From Ooceraea biroi (lineage: Eukaryota > Arthropoda > Insecta > Hymenoptera > Formicidae), in NCBI RefSeq assembly GCF_003672135.1, contig NC_039509.1, positions 17,677,495 through 17,741,494 on the forward strand: a stretch of 64,000 nucleotides of DNA, read 5' to 3'. The notes under the pieces are model-generated. The model did no database searches. It had not been told where the DNA came from and saw only the letters and a program-made list of their open reading frames with translations. Both the position numbers and the translations under genes were made by a program. This document shows, one piece after another, positions 9,491 to 21,300 of the stretch (position 1 is the first letter of the stretch; every line of letters starts with the position of its first letter).

Positions 9491-12400
9491 ATGTAGGTGT
9501 TAATTTGATTTATTAATCCGTGTTCGATATGTTAAAATATGTATTTTATGATATAAAGCATTCTTCTACGAGAAGAGAATAATATTTTGATTTATATTAT
9601 ACAGGATTCCCTCGAAATCGAAGAAAAGCGAGTCCAGGCGTTCGTCGGTGAGTTTACATTGTGTGTTTATTTAACTTATTTTCATCATTTCTTAATTATA
9701 AACAAGTGTTTAATTATATAATATTCACTCTTCATTGTAACAAAATTAATTATCTTTGATGTCGGCAGATTCTTAAGCCATGTAAGCCGCGACAACCACT
9801 GCAAAACGTCAACTTTGATTCTTCATTCAAGGAAAACAGTCCAACAGCATCAAAACTCAAGAGAGTTAGTTTTGCTGAGAAAAAAAGTGTTAAGTAAGTA
9901 CATGGCATATTCTTCTCATACTCGTGGTATCTTGAATTATCTTTAATTTTTAGTTTAACTTGTTACATATTACGTTCTTTTTATATTGTTAAATATTTTT
10001 TTTATTTACATGGATATATTATAATTTATTATTTGAATACTCCGTTTTACAGAGTTTTTAGAGAGTCTTGTCACTCTACCGAACAAGGAACTGTATGGGA
10101 TAATACATATGAAGAACATGATTGTAGCTCCAAAGGATCTTCTCTAACAGATTCAAACGCAGAAACTGAATTACGGAGGAATACAACAGGATGCACTGTT
10201 GAAAGTGAAACGTATTGTAAACGTATTAGCTTTGAGAGTCACTCAGAAGACTCCAACTTAACCAGAAGCAATCAGCCCCATGAGTCTGTCGCAGGACTCG
10301 ACGCAGAAGATGATGGATGTGATTTGGACTTTACTAATCCAGTTGACTGTACAGAAGGCTCTGGTGGAGAATCTCAACTTGGAAACACATTGCCACGTCA
10401 GAATGCATCTCGTACATCCACAACGTCAAATAGTGCATCATCAGAAAATGTATATAATGACATGGATGAACAGTGTGTACTACTGTCCGATCAACACAGG
10501 CAGAGCATTAAGGTAACGTTGAAAGATATTACTATACACAGGGATTCCGATGAGGAGAACGGCGCAAGTGGTGCTGGCGACAAATGCCTCGAGTCGTGCA
10601 ACAACAAATCGGAATCCGATGAAACTCTGTGCGCTCAGGATTTGTCTATGGAGCTTACTGCTGTGATACCCACGTGTTTGCTATCTTCGCGTTCGTGTAC
10701 AGAAGAGGGAAAAAGTATGCAGAATAACGATGAAATTGTATCTCAAAATGATATGAACACGAGTCACGCTTATGCCGATTGCAATAATGTGTCGATGGAA
10801 ATTACGCAAGTCGTACCGACGCTTGTGAAGTCTGTTGATTCTGTTGTAAAGCCTGGTGGAAGCTCAGCAATACAGAACTGTGAAGATGCAAAGTGCCGCA
10901 ACACAAATGATATTCATGGTAGCACGACGTTTCCATCAAACTTACAGTCCAGTATTGCTGCAGAAAATATTGTCTCTGAACAGAGTAAGGATGGAGGTCA
11001 TGCTAAAGACACGATGGAATTAACGACTGTGCAATCATTTAGTGTAAACACAGATGTGTGTCGTATAAATAACACGGTTTGCAATACTTCAATGGAAATG
11101 ACTGCTGCTATACCGTCTAGAACGCGTAGCAGAAGTATTCCTTCACATTCCTCCAATAAAAATGTAATTGGAAAGTCTGATTTGAGAAAGGATCAAACTG
11201 ATAATACTGAATTTTCTAATAATGTATTAACAGTAATGACAAAGCCTGCAATAAATATCATACCACCGACACCTTCAAGCATTTATAGTAAAGAGACTCC
11301 AAGTGCAGATGGCTTGAGAGATGATGATAAAACTATATTCTTTCATAATGTATCCGTGGATATAACTAAGACAGTATCGTTGAAAAATAGACAAGAAAAT
11401 ACTGATATGATCATATCTAAGTCATCATCCAAGGAGACTTCACACAAAGGCAAAGACACAAATGATACAACTTGTTTTAATGAAAGAACTAAATTGTTAC
11501 ACAAATCCATGGAACTTACCGAAGCTGTTCCGGTTTCTTCATATCGAGAAAGAACGCGTAATATCGCTCATTCGCAATCTATACAAGAAAATACACACGA
11601 AAAGAATAAAATTGATGGAACTGAATATTTTAATAATTTACCGATGGAAATGACAAGAATTTGTGATAAAGAAAATCTAAGAAAAAACGACTCAACAGTT
11701 GGAGATAATAGAACTATGGTCTTCCACAATGTATCCATGGATATGACTAAGACAGTATCGTCGAAAAATAGACAAGAAAATACTGATATGATCATATCTA
11801 AGTCATCATCCAAGGAGACTTCACACAAAGGCAAAGACACAAATGATACAACTTGTTTTAATGAAAGAACTAAATTGTTACACAGATCCATGGAACTTAC
11901 CGAAGCTGTTCCGGTTTCTTCATATCGAGAAAGAACGCGTAATATCGCTCATTCGCAATCTATACAAGAAAATACACACGAAAAGAATAAAATTGATGGA
12001 ACTGAATATTTTAATAATTTACCGATGGAAATGACAAGAATTTGTGATAAAGAAAATCTAAGAAAAAACGACCCAACAGTTGGAGATAATAGGACTATGG
12101 TCTTCCACAATGTATCCATGGATATGACTAAGACAGTATCGTCGAAAAATAAACAAGAAATTACTGATACGATTGCATGTAAATCATCTCAGAAGAATTC
12201 ACACAGAGAAAAAGATATGAATGATTCAACCCGTTTTAATGAAAAAACTAATTTATTACAGAGATCTATGGAGTTTACCGAGGCTGTTCCCGTTTCTTCA
12301 TATCAAAGAACATTTAGTATCATTCATTCCACACAGTCCACAGAGAGACATGCACCTGAGAAGAACGAAACTGCTGGAACCGAGCTTTGTAATTTGCCGA

Positions 12401-15343
12401 TGGAAATGACAAACATTTGTAACAAAGAAAATTTAAGAATGGATGAGTCAACATTTAGAGATAATAGATCTATGCTCCACGACGTATCCATGGAAATGAC
12501 CAAGGCAGTGTCATCGGCAAATGGAAGAGAAATTACCAATCCGGTCGCTTGCACGTTAATATCTAGAAAAGATTCACATAGGGCGAAAGATACGAATGAT
12601 TCGACAGGTTTAAGCGAAAGCAATAAATTGTTACACAAATCTATGGAATTTACTGAAGCTATTACGACTCTTCCGTGTCACGATAAAACATTAAGCACTA
12701 TAGCACAGTCTTCGTCTCAAACGATGTCAAAAACGTATTTTCCTGCAGAAAGTTCTACGGAATTGGTACTGCAAAATGATGCAGATACAAACAAAACGGT
12801 TCAAAATATATCAATGGAAATTACTGCTGCAGTTCCATCGACCTCGCATCTTACGCAAGACGTAGCAGCAAATCAAATAAATAATTTACTCATTTTTGAA
12901 AGTAGTGAATTCCAGAATGCAACAACAAATAACGCAGCAGAATCGAGGAAGAGCTTAACAGAAGGAAATTTCAAAGTTCTAAAAGAAATTCGTGTTGAAA
13001 CGGCAGATGCGTGCAATAAATTATCTAATAATGCTGCCGTTGCTTCATCTTCAAGTAATCTAGATCATTCGGCAAATACTACCGCAAAAATTGTCGCTGG
13101 CGTAAAAAGAGTATCGGAAAGTGAAAAATCGAGTCCAAAGAAGATTCGCATTTCTTATGCAGAATCCCAATCTTCTCGAGAAAATAACGTGCATTCATCG
13201 CACGAGTCCAATGATAGTGTAAGAAATATTGGATGTGGTGAACATCTTACAGAGAATACAATTAATCTCGCACAGATATCCGAATCAAATCTCAGGGATG
13301 GTTCAAATAAAATTAGCGAGCGTAGTTTTATAAGAAAGAGTTTGTACCTGGAAAATTGCACGGAGTCAATTAAATTGTTACACAAATCTATGGAATTTAC
13401 TGACGCTATTAAGACTCTTCCGTGTCACGATAAAACATTAAGCACTACAGCACAGTCTTCGTCTCAAACAATATTAAAAACGTATTTTCGTGCAGAAAGT
13501 TCTATGGAATTGATATTCCAAAATGATGCAGATACAAACAAAAATATATCAATGGAAATTCCGCCGTCGTTTGACTTTGACAGCGAGAAAGAAAACTCTT
13601 TTCTAGGTATTTGCGAAGATCAGCTTGGAACCTCAACGATCGTCAATCCTCTACTAAACAAACCTGAGGACAATAGTTCCGATCGACTAACAAATATTAC
13701 AGAATCCGAATGTTCAGCAGAATCGAGGAAAGAGCAAGATCAAGATGAACATTTTACGATTTCAAAGGAAAAGGAAGAGTCAATAAATACAATAAATATC
13801 GAGAACGATCAGACAGAATGCTGCTCCAAAAATATCCTGACGCATCAGCAAGATGGATATAAAGAGGATCAGGAAACTGATTGGCAAACGATCACAAGGG
13901 TCGCTACGACAATTATCGATAACAGCCGAAATGATGAATCAAGTTGCTGCGCGATAGAGGAGCATAACAGAAAAAGCGTACTATCAACAGTTAATCCTGG
14001 AGGAAGCGTTCCAGAAACAGAGGATCAAATAACTGAAAAAGAATGTATCGAGGAAGAGACAAATGATGATGCAAAGCTAAAGAGGAATAATATCGAGAAC
14101 AAAGAGCGATGTTCAGATGGAGAAGTAAGCTTGAGGACGGGACAGTGCGTTGATCATCTCAATATTTCTACCATCAAAAGAAAAACAATAACTGAAGATC
14201 CTTTAGATCCCGAGGAACATTGTAGAGAGAATTTAAATGATGGAGTAAAAGTACAAACAATGGAATGGAAGGAAGAAAAATCTGCAGACGGAGGACTTGA
14301 AACGGAACAGTGCATTAGCACGATTGAAGACGATCGAGATCCGTTCTTATCATTATCTCAAAAATTGGAAACACACGCCGAAAGGTACATATATTTTTTT
14401 ATTATGTTTCACGATCGATAAAAAATGAAAAAAAAACAACTAGTATTATCTTTTTATAGCGATGATTGCATCTGGAACGTTCATCACAAGAATGCCGACA
14501 GAAAAATAATCGTACTTGGATTCATGGCAAATTCGTTGTTAGTAGCAACGTTCTTATCAGACGATAATCTTAATTGCTCCGGAGAAGGTTCGCTGAAAGA
14601 AATTAAAGCAGTCTCTCTCGTTGCGGGTAATTGCACAAAAGTCAAAGGGCAACATATAAGTTGGAGAATAAAATGTGCATTTTTTTTAATGAGACTCTAT
14701 TTTCTGTAGCAGATAGCTCAGACGTGTTTGTAAAACTAGTGCATAAATTGATTCTGGAGAAAGTAAACACGCAAATACTCACGCATCGGTATAGATCTCA
14801 GGAGGACGTTTTTCCAATGCTAGATTTCGTTACGCAAGAGGTGAAACTGGCGATGGACTTCATGTTCGATCTGAAACGTTTGGAAGTTTACCACTTGATG
14901 GAGATTACTTGCGATGAGTAATAACTTGCATCTTTATAATCACATTTTATTTTATTACGAGCTATTTTTTTATTACTACGTACCGATATGGCAATAATAA
15001 TAATAATAATTTGCTTATTTTAGAATTGAATTTGCGGTTCGAAGTAAACAAATGGACATAATACTGAAAGTCGCGGTCAAAGTTAAGCGTTTTGATAAAC
15101 TCACTTCAAGTGATGTCAGTGTTCGTTGTTTATTGGGTAGTACGCTAATAAAGTGAGTTCATAAAGAATTATTATTGATGAATGTTCAGCGAATAAATGT
15201 TTAATGGAGAATTGTTTTCTTTTTACAGCGAATCAGAGGTTAAATACTTGATTAAAAATGTAAAAAAGGATTGCAAGTTCTTAAAAAGATATATGAACGA
15301 CATTAAAGATTATATCGATATAATGGAAGAGATCTCCAAATAA
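9491..15343 (+). CDS. KNL1: KNL1 / Spc105 kinetochore scaffold with MELT repeats
   Basis: Exons: 9491-9492 (AT of the start codon), 9605-9647, 9769-9893, 10053-14384, 14460-14626, 14710-14917, 15024-15152, 15229-15343 (stop TAA). Phases agree, giving 1706 residues. The N-terminus reads MIPSKSKKSESRRSSILKP, then KRVSF (RVSF about residues 47-50). SSILK and RVSF are the two PP1-docking motifs of KNL1. The large exon encodes about 19 MELT-type motifs (MELT, MEIT, MEMT, MDMT, MEFT) that, when phosphorylated by MPS1, recruit BUB3-BUB1. The last exons encode a coiled coil and RWD-like C-terminal region (VHKLILEKVNTQ, FDLKRLEVYHL) that binds the MIS12 complex. The start is the least certain part: an intron (9493-9604, GTAGGT donor) would split the ATG. 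The MELT array contains recent internal duplications. Confidence 0.9.
11389..12150 (+). repeat. Recent 381-bp in-frame tandem duplication in the KNL1 MELT array
   Basis: The 381-bp unit 11389-11769 is repeated at 11770-12150 with only about three base differences that I can see. Each unit encodes 127 residues with three MELT-type motifs (SMELTEAVP, LPMEMTRIC, VSMDMTKTV). More diverged copies of the same module extend upstream to about 11336 and downstream to about 12850, so the array grew by repeated unequal exchange. Confidence 0.9.
12620..13570 (+). repeat. Dispersed duplicate KNL1 module (copies about 12620-12830 and 13365-13560)
   Basis: A block with SMEFTEAITTLPCHDKTLST at about 12638 recurs as SMEFTDAIKTLPCHDKTLST at about 13389, and both continue with AQSSSQT...AESS.EL..QNDADTNK. 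About 745 bp of unrelated-looking sequence separates equivalent points. It is older than the 381-bp duplication, since substitutions are more numerous. Confidence 0.8.
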
Positions 15344-17111
15344 TTCAACAACCGAGGAAGAACCTTCAATTTGTCCTTTGTCAATGTAACGTTCACCTTT
15401 TACAACGTGTTAAAGTTGGAGTACAAATATATTTTTTAATCATTACATAATCATGCGATTCGTATGTTTATTCGAAAATCAGCTATCATTTTTTATATAC
15501 CTTTATTATTTATTATTTTTATTACTTTTATAATTTTATTATTTTTATAATTTTAATCTGTTATGTAACAAAGATTGCGAGTAATAATAAAAAAATAAAT
15601 CATAAGATAGCATAATGTAATAATAATTGCTGAAATAAATAGAAACCAATTCCAAATTTTCCAGATTTTGCTTATACATGTCTTATCCAATTAAATTCTT
15701 CTGGCAAAACTGATAATTAAAATTCGCATTTTTTTGTATTGGATGCCGCGATTTAATGGTATCGAGAAAACTAAAGTCGCGGGCAGAGGTCGATCAAGTA
15801 GCCCCGATGCAGCCGGTTCGGCGGATGCAGCTTTTTGTGTAAGCGCATAAACGGCAGTCCCTTGGGTAGTATATCGTGCGGTCGTCTTTCACGGAATCAT
15901 ACGGCTTTCCGCTATTGCGCTCTTGAAAAACGCTCGATTCTCATAGGCGTACATCAGTAATGGGCTTCGATCGTGGGATCGAGTCCAGGACTACAAGACG
16001 ACCCCGTTATCGTCTCTAACATCCGCGCTTTAATTCAAGTTCTCACTTATTATTTTTTAAATCCTTTAAATTTATTATTATTAAAATTAATATTTTTTTA
16101 AAATTCAATTAATCTATATCGCGATTATCTTTACGTATCGTTAAACATTAAGCATTAGATTTTATTAATCTGATATTCATAACAGAATATCGACATAGAG
16201 GATACGCTCTGACTTCAGACATAAAGAAACTCTCAAGTACCGTTTATACAAATCGCATTTTTTCTTATTTGTATACAATGAAACTCTCGGAATGTCAATC
16301 GTATGATACTACCGTCTCGTCTCTCTCCGCTAGAATAAAAGGAACTCTCGCGTCTCCTCGTCACGAGAGCGACGTGTGTTGCTCAGTCCGTAAAATCTTG
16401 GTCTCAAAGAATTACAATTACATTTTTGCGATGAGCGGCTGAGGACTGAAGTCCTCAGAGTTTTGTTTGACGTTCAATTCTCAAGTGCTATCTTTTTAGT
16501 CGGCAACGTGTCTGCCTTGCGGCACGTTATAAACATCTCAGACTTGTTAAAGAAGTCGGACTTTCTTTCACCGCAGCTACGCTAGTCTCTCGCCGCGGTG
16601 TGGGCGTAGGAGGCCCGGTTTTACGTGATTTCGTAACGACTACGACGGACCGATTTCCAGTATCAAAAAGCATTTCACGAAGATCCCGAAGACCTTCGGG
16701 GGTCCCCTACCACCCCGCTTGCTCTATCTCTCTTCCTCTTTCTCTTCTTCTCGGCCACTCCTCCTTGATCCTCTCCTCTCGGATTCTCGTGCATATGAAA
16801 ACAGCGCGCATAAAGATTATACTCGGTGCTACTTTTTGTATCACGGATGCGTCAATAAATAAATAAGACCGTAGACTGGAAGACGCGTCGCTTCGCGGAG
16901 GCGGGAGTGCAGGATGCCGGGCTGTAATAAATTTCGCTTCCTCATTAGAGACGCTGTACTAATCAACTGTAAATTAAAAACTACGTGAGAGGATCTTTTA
17001 ATGATTTCCTGCTAATTACTCAGTGTTGTCGATGTCCTCGTGGAACGTCCTTGGCGAAACTTTTGATACATACTTGAGGAAATTCAGGATAAGATCTGGA
17101 CTTGAAAAATA
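15344..17111. other. Region between KNL1 and the orphan exon
   Basis: 15344-15650 is the KNL1 3' UTR, with AATAAA hexamers near 15594 and 15634. Beyond that, 15770-16020 and 16310-16900 are CG-richer islands in AT-rich DNA. They may be promoter or 5' UTR exons of the plus-strand exon at 17112, but I cannot define exons. A 20-bp near-perfect palindrome (CTGAGGACT-GA-AGTCCTCAG) sits at 16439-16458. Confidence 0.35.
16439..16458. repeat. Short inverted repeat CTGAGGACT/AGTCCTCAG
   Basis: Two 9-bp arms separated by GA form a perfect inverted repeat. It lies in the presumed 5' region of an unassigned plus-strand transcript. Function unknown; it could form a hairpin in RNA. Confidence 0.6.
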
Positions 17112-17263
17112 ATGGTCCTAAGGGCTTCCCTTTCCAGCAATCGTCGCGGTATCGTCATCGTTCTCGTCGTCCTCCCTGTTCTCCTCATTGTCAACCGCGA
17201 CGATACCTGCTCCAGCTCTCCACCGGAGAGCCGGTACGCGGAGCGCGACTACGGCAAGTGGGC
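17112..17263 (+). CDS. Orphan first coding exon, membrane-anchor-like
   Basis: ATG at 17112 opens a 50-codon frame that ends in a strong GTAAGG donor at 17264 (exon phase 2). The peptide starts MVLRASLSSNRRGIVIVLVV and continues with a second hydrophobic stretch (LPVLLIV), then a polar segment (ESRYAERDYGKWA). This is the look of a type II signal anchor or signal peptide with an arginine-rich cytoplasmic start. No following exon can be identified in the next kilobases. The next plus-strand acceptor with compatible phase is the one at 22773, before the leucine-rich-repeat gene, which would give an in-frame join, but that gene has its own good signal peptide. It may instead belong to a gene with distant exons. 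Family not recognised. Confidence 0.4.
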
Positions 17264-18358
17264 GTAAGGGCCGGGAGAGAGAACGTCGTCCCGTGTTCCA
17301 TACATGGCTATGCTATGTGGAAACCGAGAGACACACAGAGATACGGACGGGCAGACCGACGGCGGACCGGGGGAGTCCCCACCGTGTGGACACGATGGAG
17401 GCGACGTTTTCTCGTCTCTCGGAGCGGTCGCCGAGCATGCTCTCGACGCACAGTGCCTCGCGGTACGCACATCGTACGATTGTCCTGACGTTGCCGTCCG
17501 GAGTCCGGAGTTTCGCCGCGCGACTCCTTGGAGGATCGTCCTGTGTCCGCGCGCACCATTCGCGGGTATCACCGGGACGTGTCACGCAATGAATGACCGT
17601 GACACTCGAGCACGCGTGTACGTGCAACGGTGCGCCTCTCGGTGAGCGAATTTCGACCACCAGGTACCTTGACTATCGTTGGTGGACGTCTCGCGGAGAG
17701 ACCACGCGTGTGAGCAATTATGCGGCGATACCGCGAGGGATAAAGGGTACCGAGGAGCGATCAGCCTCGAGTTTTCGACCGTCACGATTACGCCGTGCCT
17801 GGAAAACACAAGGGGAACGCTTGAGAAGTCTCGAGGAAGGAACATGATACCTTCGGGAAGCATTAGAACCTGAGGACTACTCTTCGTCGACTCTTCAGGA
17901 CGGATCCTGCACGATGCACTCGCGGGCACTTCACTGGCGTGGGTGCTACTGGGTTCCTCCTCCGCTCTGAGACCGAGGTCAGCTGTGGGAGGGTGTAGGG
18001 GTTGAGAACACGCTCCAGACTGACGCACGTTGCACGTTATTATAGGTACGCTCCAGCATTATGATCACGATGTGGTTTGTGATATGCATTTTTAACACAC
18101 CTTAATTCCTGCTTTAATATATTTAATATTTAATATTAGCTGTAATATAATTTGATTTAATATTAAGAGTACTGAAAATAATATAATAAGCTATTAATGA
18201 TAGCTTATTAAATAATAAATTTAATAAAATTAAAAAGTATTCAAATCATAGAAGACTGAAATATTTATATGCATCAAGTCAAGCCATTCGCGCTGCAAAA
18301 TATTCGACAGCTATTTACGTCATGTACAATATCAACGGAAGTTACCTATAAATACACT
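17264..18358. other. GC-rich tract without firm gene
   Basis: From 17264 to about 18050 the DNA is clearly GC- and CpG-rich with long overlapping open frames on both strands. These are a composition effect: none has recognisable content or consistent splice sites. It is probably the first intron and promoter-proximal CpG island of the transcript using the 17112 exon. After 18050 the sequence returns to AT-rich, downstream of the IQCA1 stop. Confidence 0.4.
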
Positions 18359-21300
18359 TCAATCACGAGCTTCCTCTTCAGCCTGTAAAGCTTTAGCTCT
18401 TTTTTTGGCAAGCGGAGTGCGCTTCTGAAATCGGTCGAACGCTTCCATTATCTTCGTCGTAGGATATCGGTACGTCAGCACCTCATTCATGATCTCTATC
18501 GGGCTCAACGGATTAAACTTGAGGGTGATTCTGCGGCGTAACGATAGCACCTTCTTCACAGCTTGCTGGATAAAGTTCAAAGGAATGCCGACAGACATCG
18601 TGGCCAAGCAGGAGACATCGATGTCGCGATCAACGTTGGGATACTTCATCAGCAGATTCTTGTAGAACATGTATAACGTGTTGTAATCGGTGGTGGGCAC
18701 CCTTATGAATCCATCATGGACCCTGACGAAAGCGATTGTCCCTTTCTGCGGCTCCTCGGACAACGAGAGAAACAATATCTGTATAAAATAATATCATACT
18801 AACAATTAATATGAGAAAAAGCGTGTGCGAATGATTATCGCATTTATAGCACAAAATTACTTCCATTATTTATCTCTCTTTATTTTTTCATTTTTTTCCA
18901 TTATTTATCCTCTCTTAAATCTCTTTTTAATAATGAATACTATTTATAGAAAACAAGTCTTGAGACTTTCATCTTAATTTACATGCATCTGAATTAAGAG
19001 CAAAATAAAACGACAGTGGAACGAAGTTTTCAAGTGAATTTCAATACGCCTGCGGTACCCACGCCAGCGAGTAACAGTATCTGTCTGGAATCTCCAACAC
19101 TCTAAATCCTACATTAACTTGCCGCCACCTACGTGTGCCGACCATATACACGGCTAGAAGGTGTTTCATTGATGAGGAACTCTGAGCGATCGAAACAAGC
19201 GGTCCAGGCGGTGCGAGAAAAAGAAAAAAAGAGAGAGACCAGTATGTATGCGTGTATGTGTATGGATTCACCAAGAGACTGCGGTTCATTCATATTGAAG
19301 GAAGACCTCAAGCAGGAATAACAAGAATGTTACGAAGTAGGCGCTGCTCGATCGAGCGCGCCAATCCTCCAAATTAGGAGTATCGCCGCGAGTTCTCATA
19401 ATACGAAATAAATTCCCGATGTTGTGTGCATTACAAAGCTGAAAACAATATAATAGACTTGGGAAATGGAATTAAAAATAACGATTAAAAAAAGGTGAAA
19501 GGATATAGAAATTTTTCCGCATTTTATAACATCATAACATGTTCACCTGATCGCCCGGCTTGATGTCTTTTACTAGTTTGACAAAGTGCTTCGCGAACCG
19601 CTTAGGCTGAAGATGCCGTTCCTCCGGCGGTACCTTTCTCAGCCAAGGTCTCTCGCCAGCATTCAGAAAAATGATAGAAGGCGCGTAAATCCGAGCTACT
19701 TTGGCGATTGTGTCGATGAGCCTCCGTTGCTTCTCCTTACCCACGTATTTACCCAGTAAGACAGGTGCTGATACGTCGAAGAGTAATGCGCCAACCTAGG
19801 AAAGCTCAAAAAATTAGTTAAAAATTTCTGTTCTATAAATTTTTTTATTAATATTTATTAACATTCATTATAACATTACAAGATTACCTCCGAGCAAATA
19901 GCGTTAGCGAGGAAAGTCTTCCCGGATCCCGGTAATCCGTAGATGCACACGGAGCGCACCAGCGGTGCGAGTCGATGCGTCTCGCTGGAGATCAAAGGCA
20001 ACACGCAGTACTCCAAAACAAGCTGCTTTACTTCTCCCAGCCGATGCTTGTGATCTGGAGATTCGCGACGCGCCCCGTAATGTTCATACGAGAGATCGCC
20101 GATCCAATCGCGCAGAAAAGTGGTCGGGTAGTTTCTGACGATTTTCGCCTGCAGCAGCTCGCTGAAAAGCTTTTCGATCGGCACGTCGTCCAGAGCATCT
20201 TTCTTTCCTCTCGTCGCTCTAATTTTGTCCTTCTGCATTTCTGTAAATGATGATTTTATTAAATGGCTCAAATTTTGAGCGTGGCAAAGTTGAAACCTCA
20301 TTGCGCGTTGAAGCTCTCGTTAAAATTAATAGCCGGTTGATCGCAAGGAAATCTTACAGTCGCAGTAGAACGCCCACTGCGACAACTGTGAAAGGTAGAG
20401 TTTCAATCAGGATAACGTATTGGATAAACAAGCGCGATTGAGTTTTAATTATTTCTGATTTCTTAACGATCACCTTTGTCCGCTGCTGAAATCTTGAATT
20501 TCTTTTTATCGCGCGCGCGATCCTTCAGCAGTGCCTCGTTCAGCAATTCCAGCTCGGCTCTCATCAACTCGTCTACTATTTCTCTTATCTCAAGTTGAAG
20601 TTCGTAACAGAGGTTGTCGGTGATCAAGTCCAAGTACTCCTTCTGTTCCGGGTTACCGGTCTCATCGCGGAGACTCCAGTTTTGGATGAAATCGACATTC
20701 GCCTCTTCCAGGCAGGGCAGAGTCTTCGTCGGTGGCAGCGTCCAACCCGGGGCTTCGGCCTTGACAGCTTCAGGCTCAGGTGGTAGTACTGTTCTCTCGG
20801 CTCTTCTACCTTTTTTCCTGGCCTGTTTCGCCTTTTCTTGCTTTTCTAATAGATACTCCTGCGGCGTCGAGGTCTGCCCAGTCGCAATCAACACGCTGCC
20901 ACCCAAATTCGCCGCCGGGAACACGTCGTATTCCCCCGCCGCGTCGTACCAAATGACGAACCACTCGTGAATCTCGTCGGTGATGTCCTCCATCAGTCCG
21001 GGTCCTCTAATTCTCAGGAGCTTTCAAGAATAAACTCTTCTTTAAATTCTTATCTCACTTTGTCGAAACATATTTTCGCTTCTTATTGATCTCTTCGATC
21101 TTTACTAACAGACCAGAAACTTTATTTCGAAAATTTACCCTCGTACGTTCGTCGCTGATCGCTTTTGCGGTGCGAGCGTCAAACGTGGGTATCAACGCGC
21201 GTCTTCGCTGGAAGTTCTGCTCGTCCTTCGCGATCGTCTCGCGACTTGGCCGACTCGGTACGGTCATACCTAGAATCGCCTCGAGACGCGCGATACGTTT

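Noticed and set aside
15960..16010. Possible tRNA or other small RNA
   Set aside because: A GATCGTGGGATCGAG stretch hints at an arm, but no cloverleaf or T-loop consensus could be assembled.
17264..18028. Long overlapping ORFs on both strands in the GC-rich tract
   Set aside because: They overlap in nearly all frames, lack known motifs and disappear when GC content drops; explained by base composition.
18780..19546. Open stretches inside IQCA1 intron 8 (for example peptides near 19041-19321)
   Set aside because: Direct joining of 19547 to 18778 gives the family sequence with correct phase; inserted pieces would add stops or unrelated residues.
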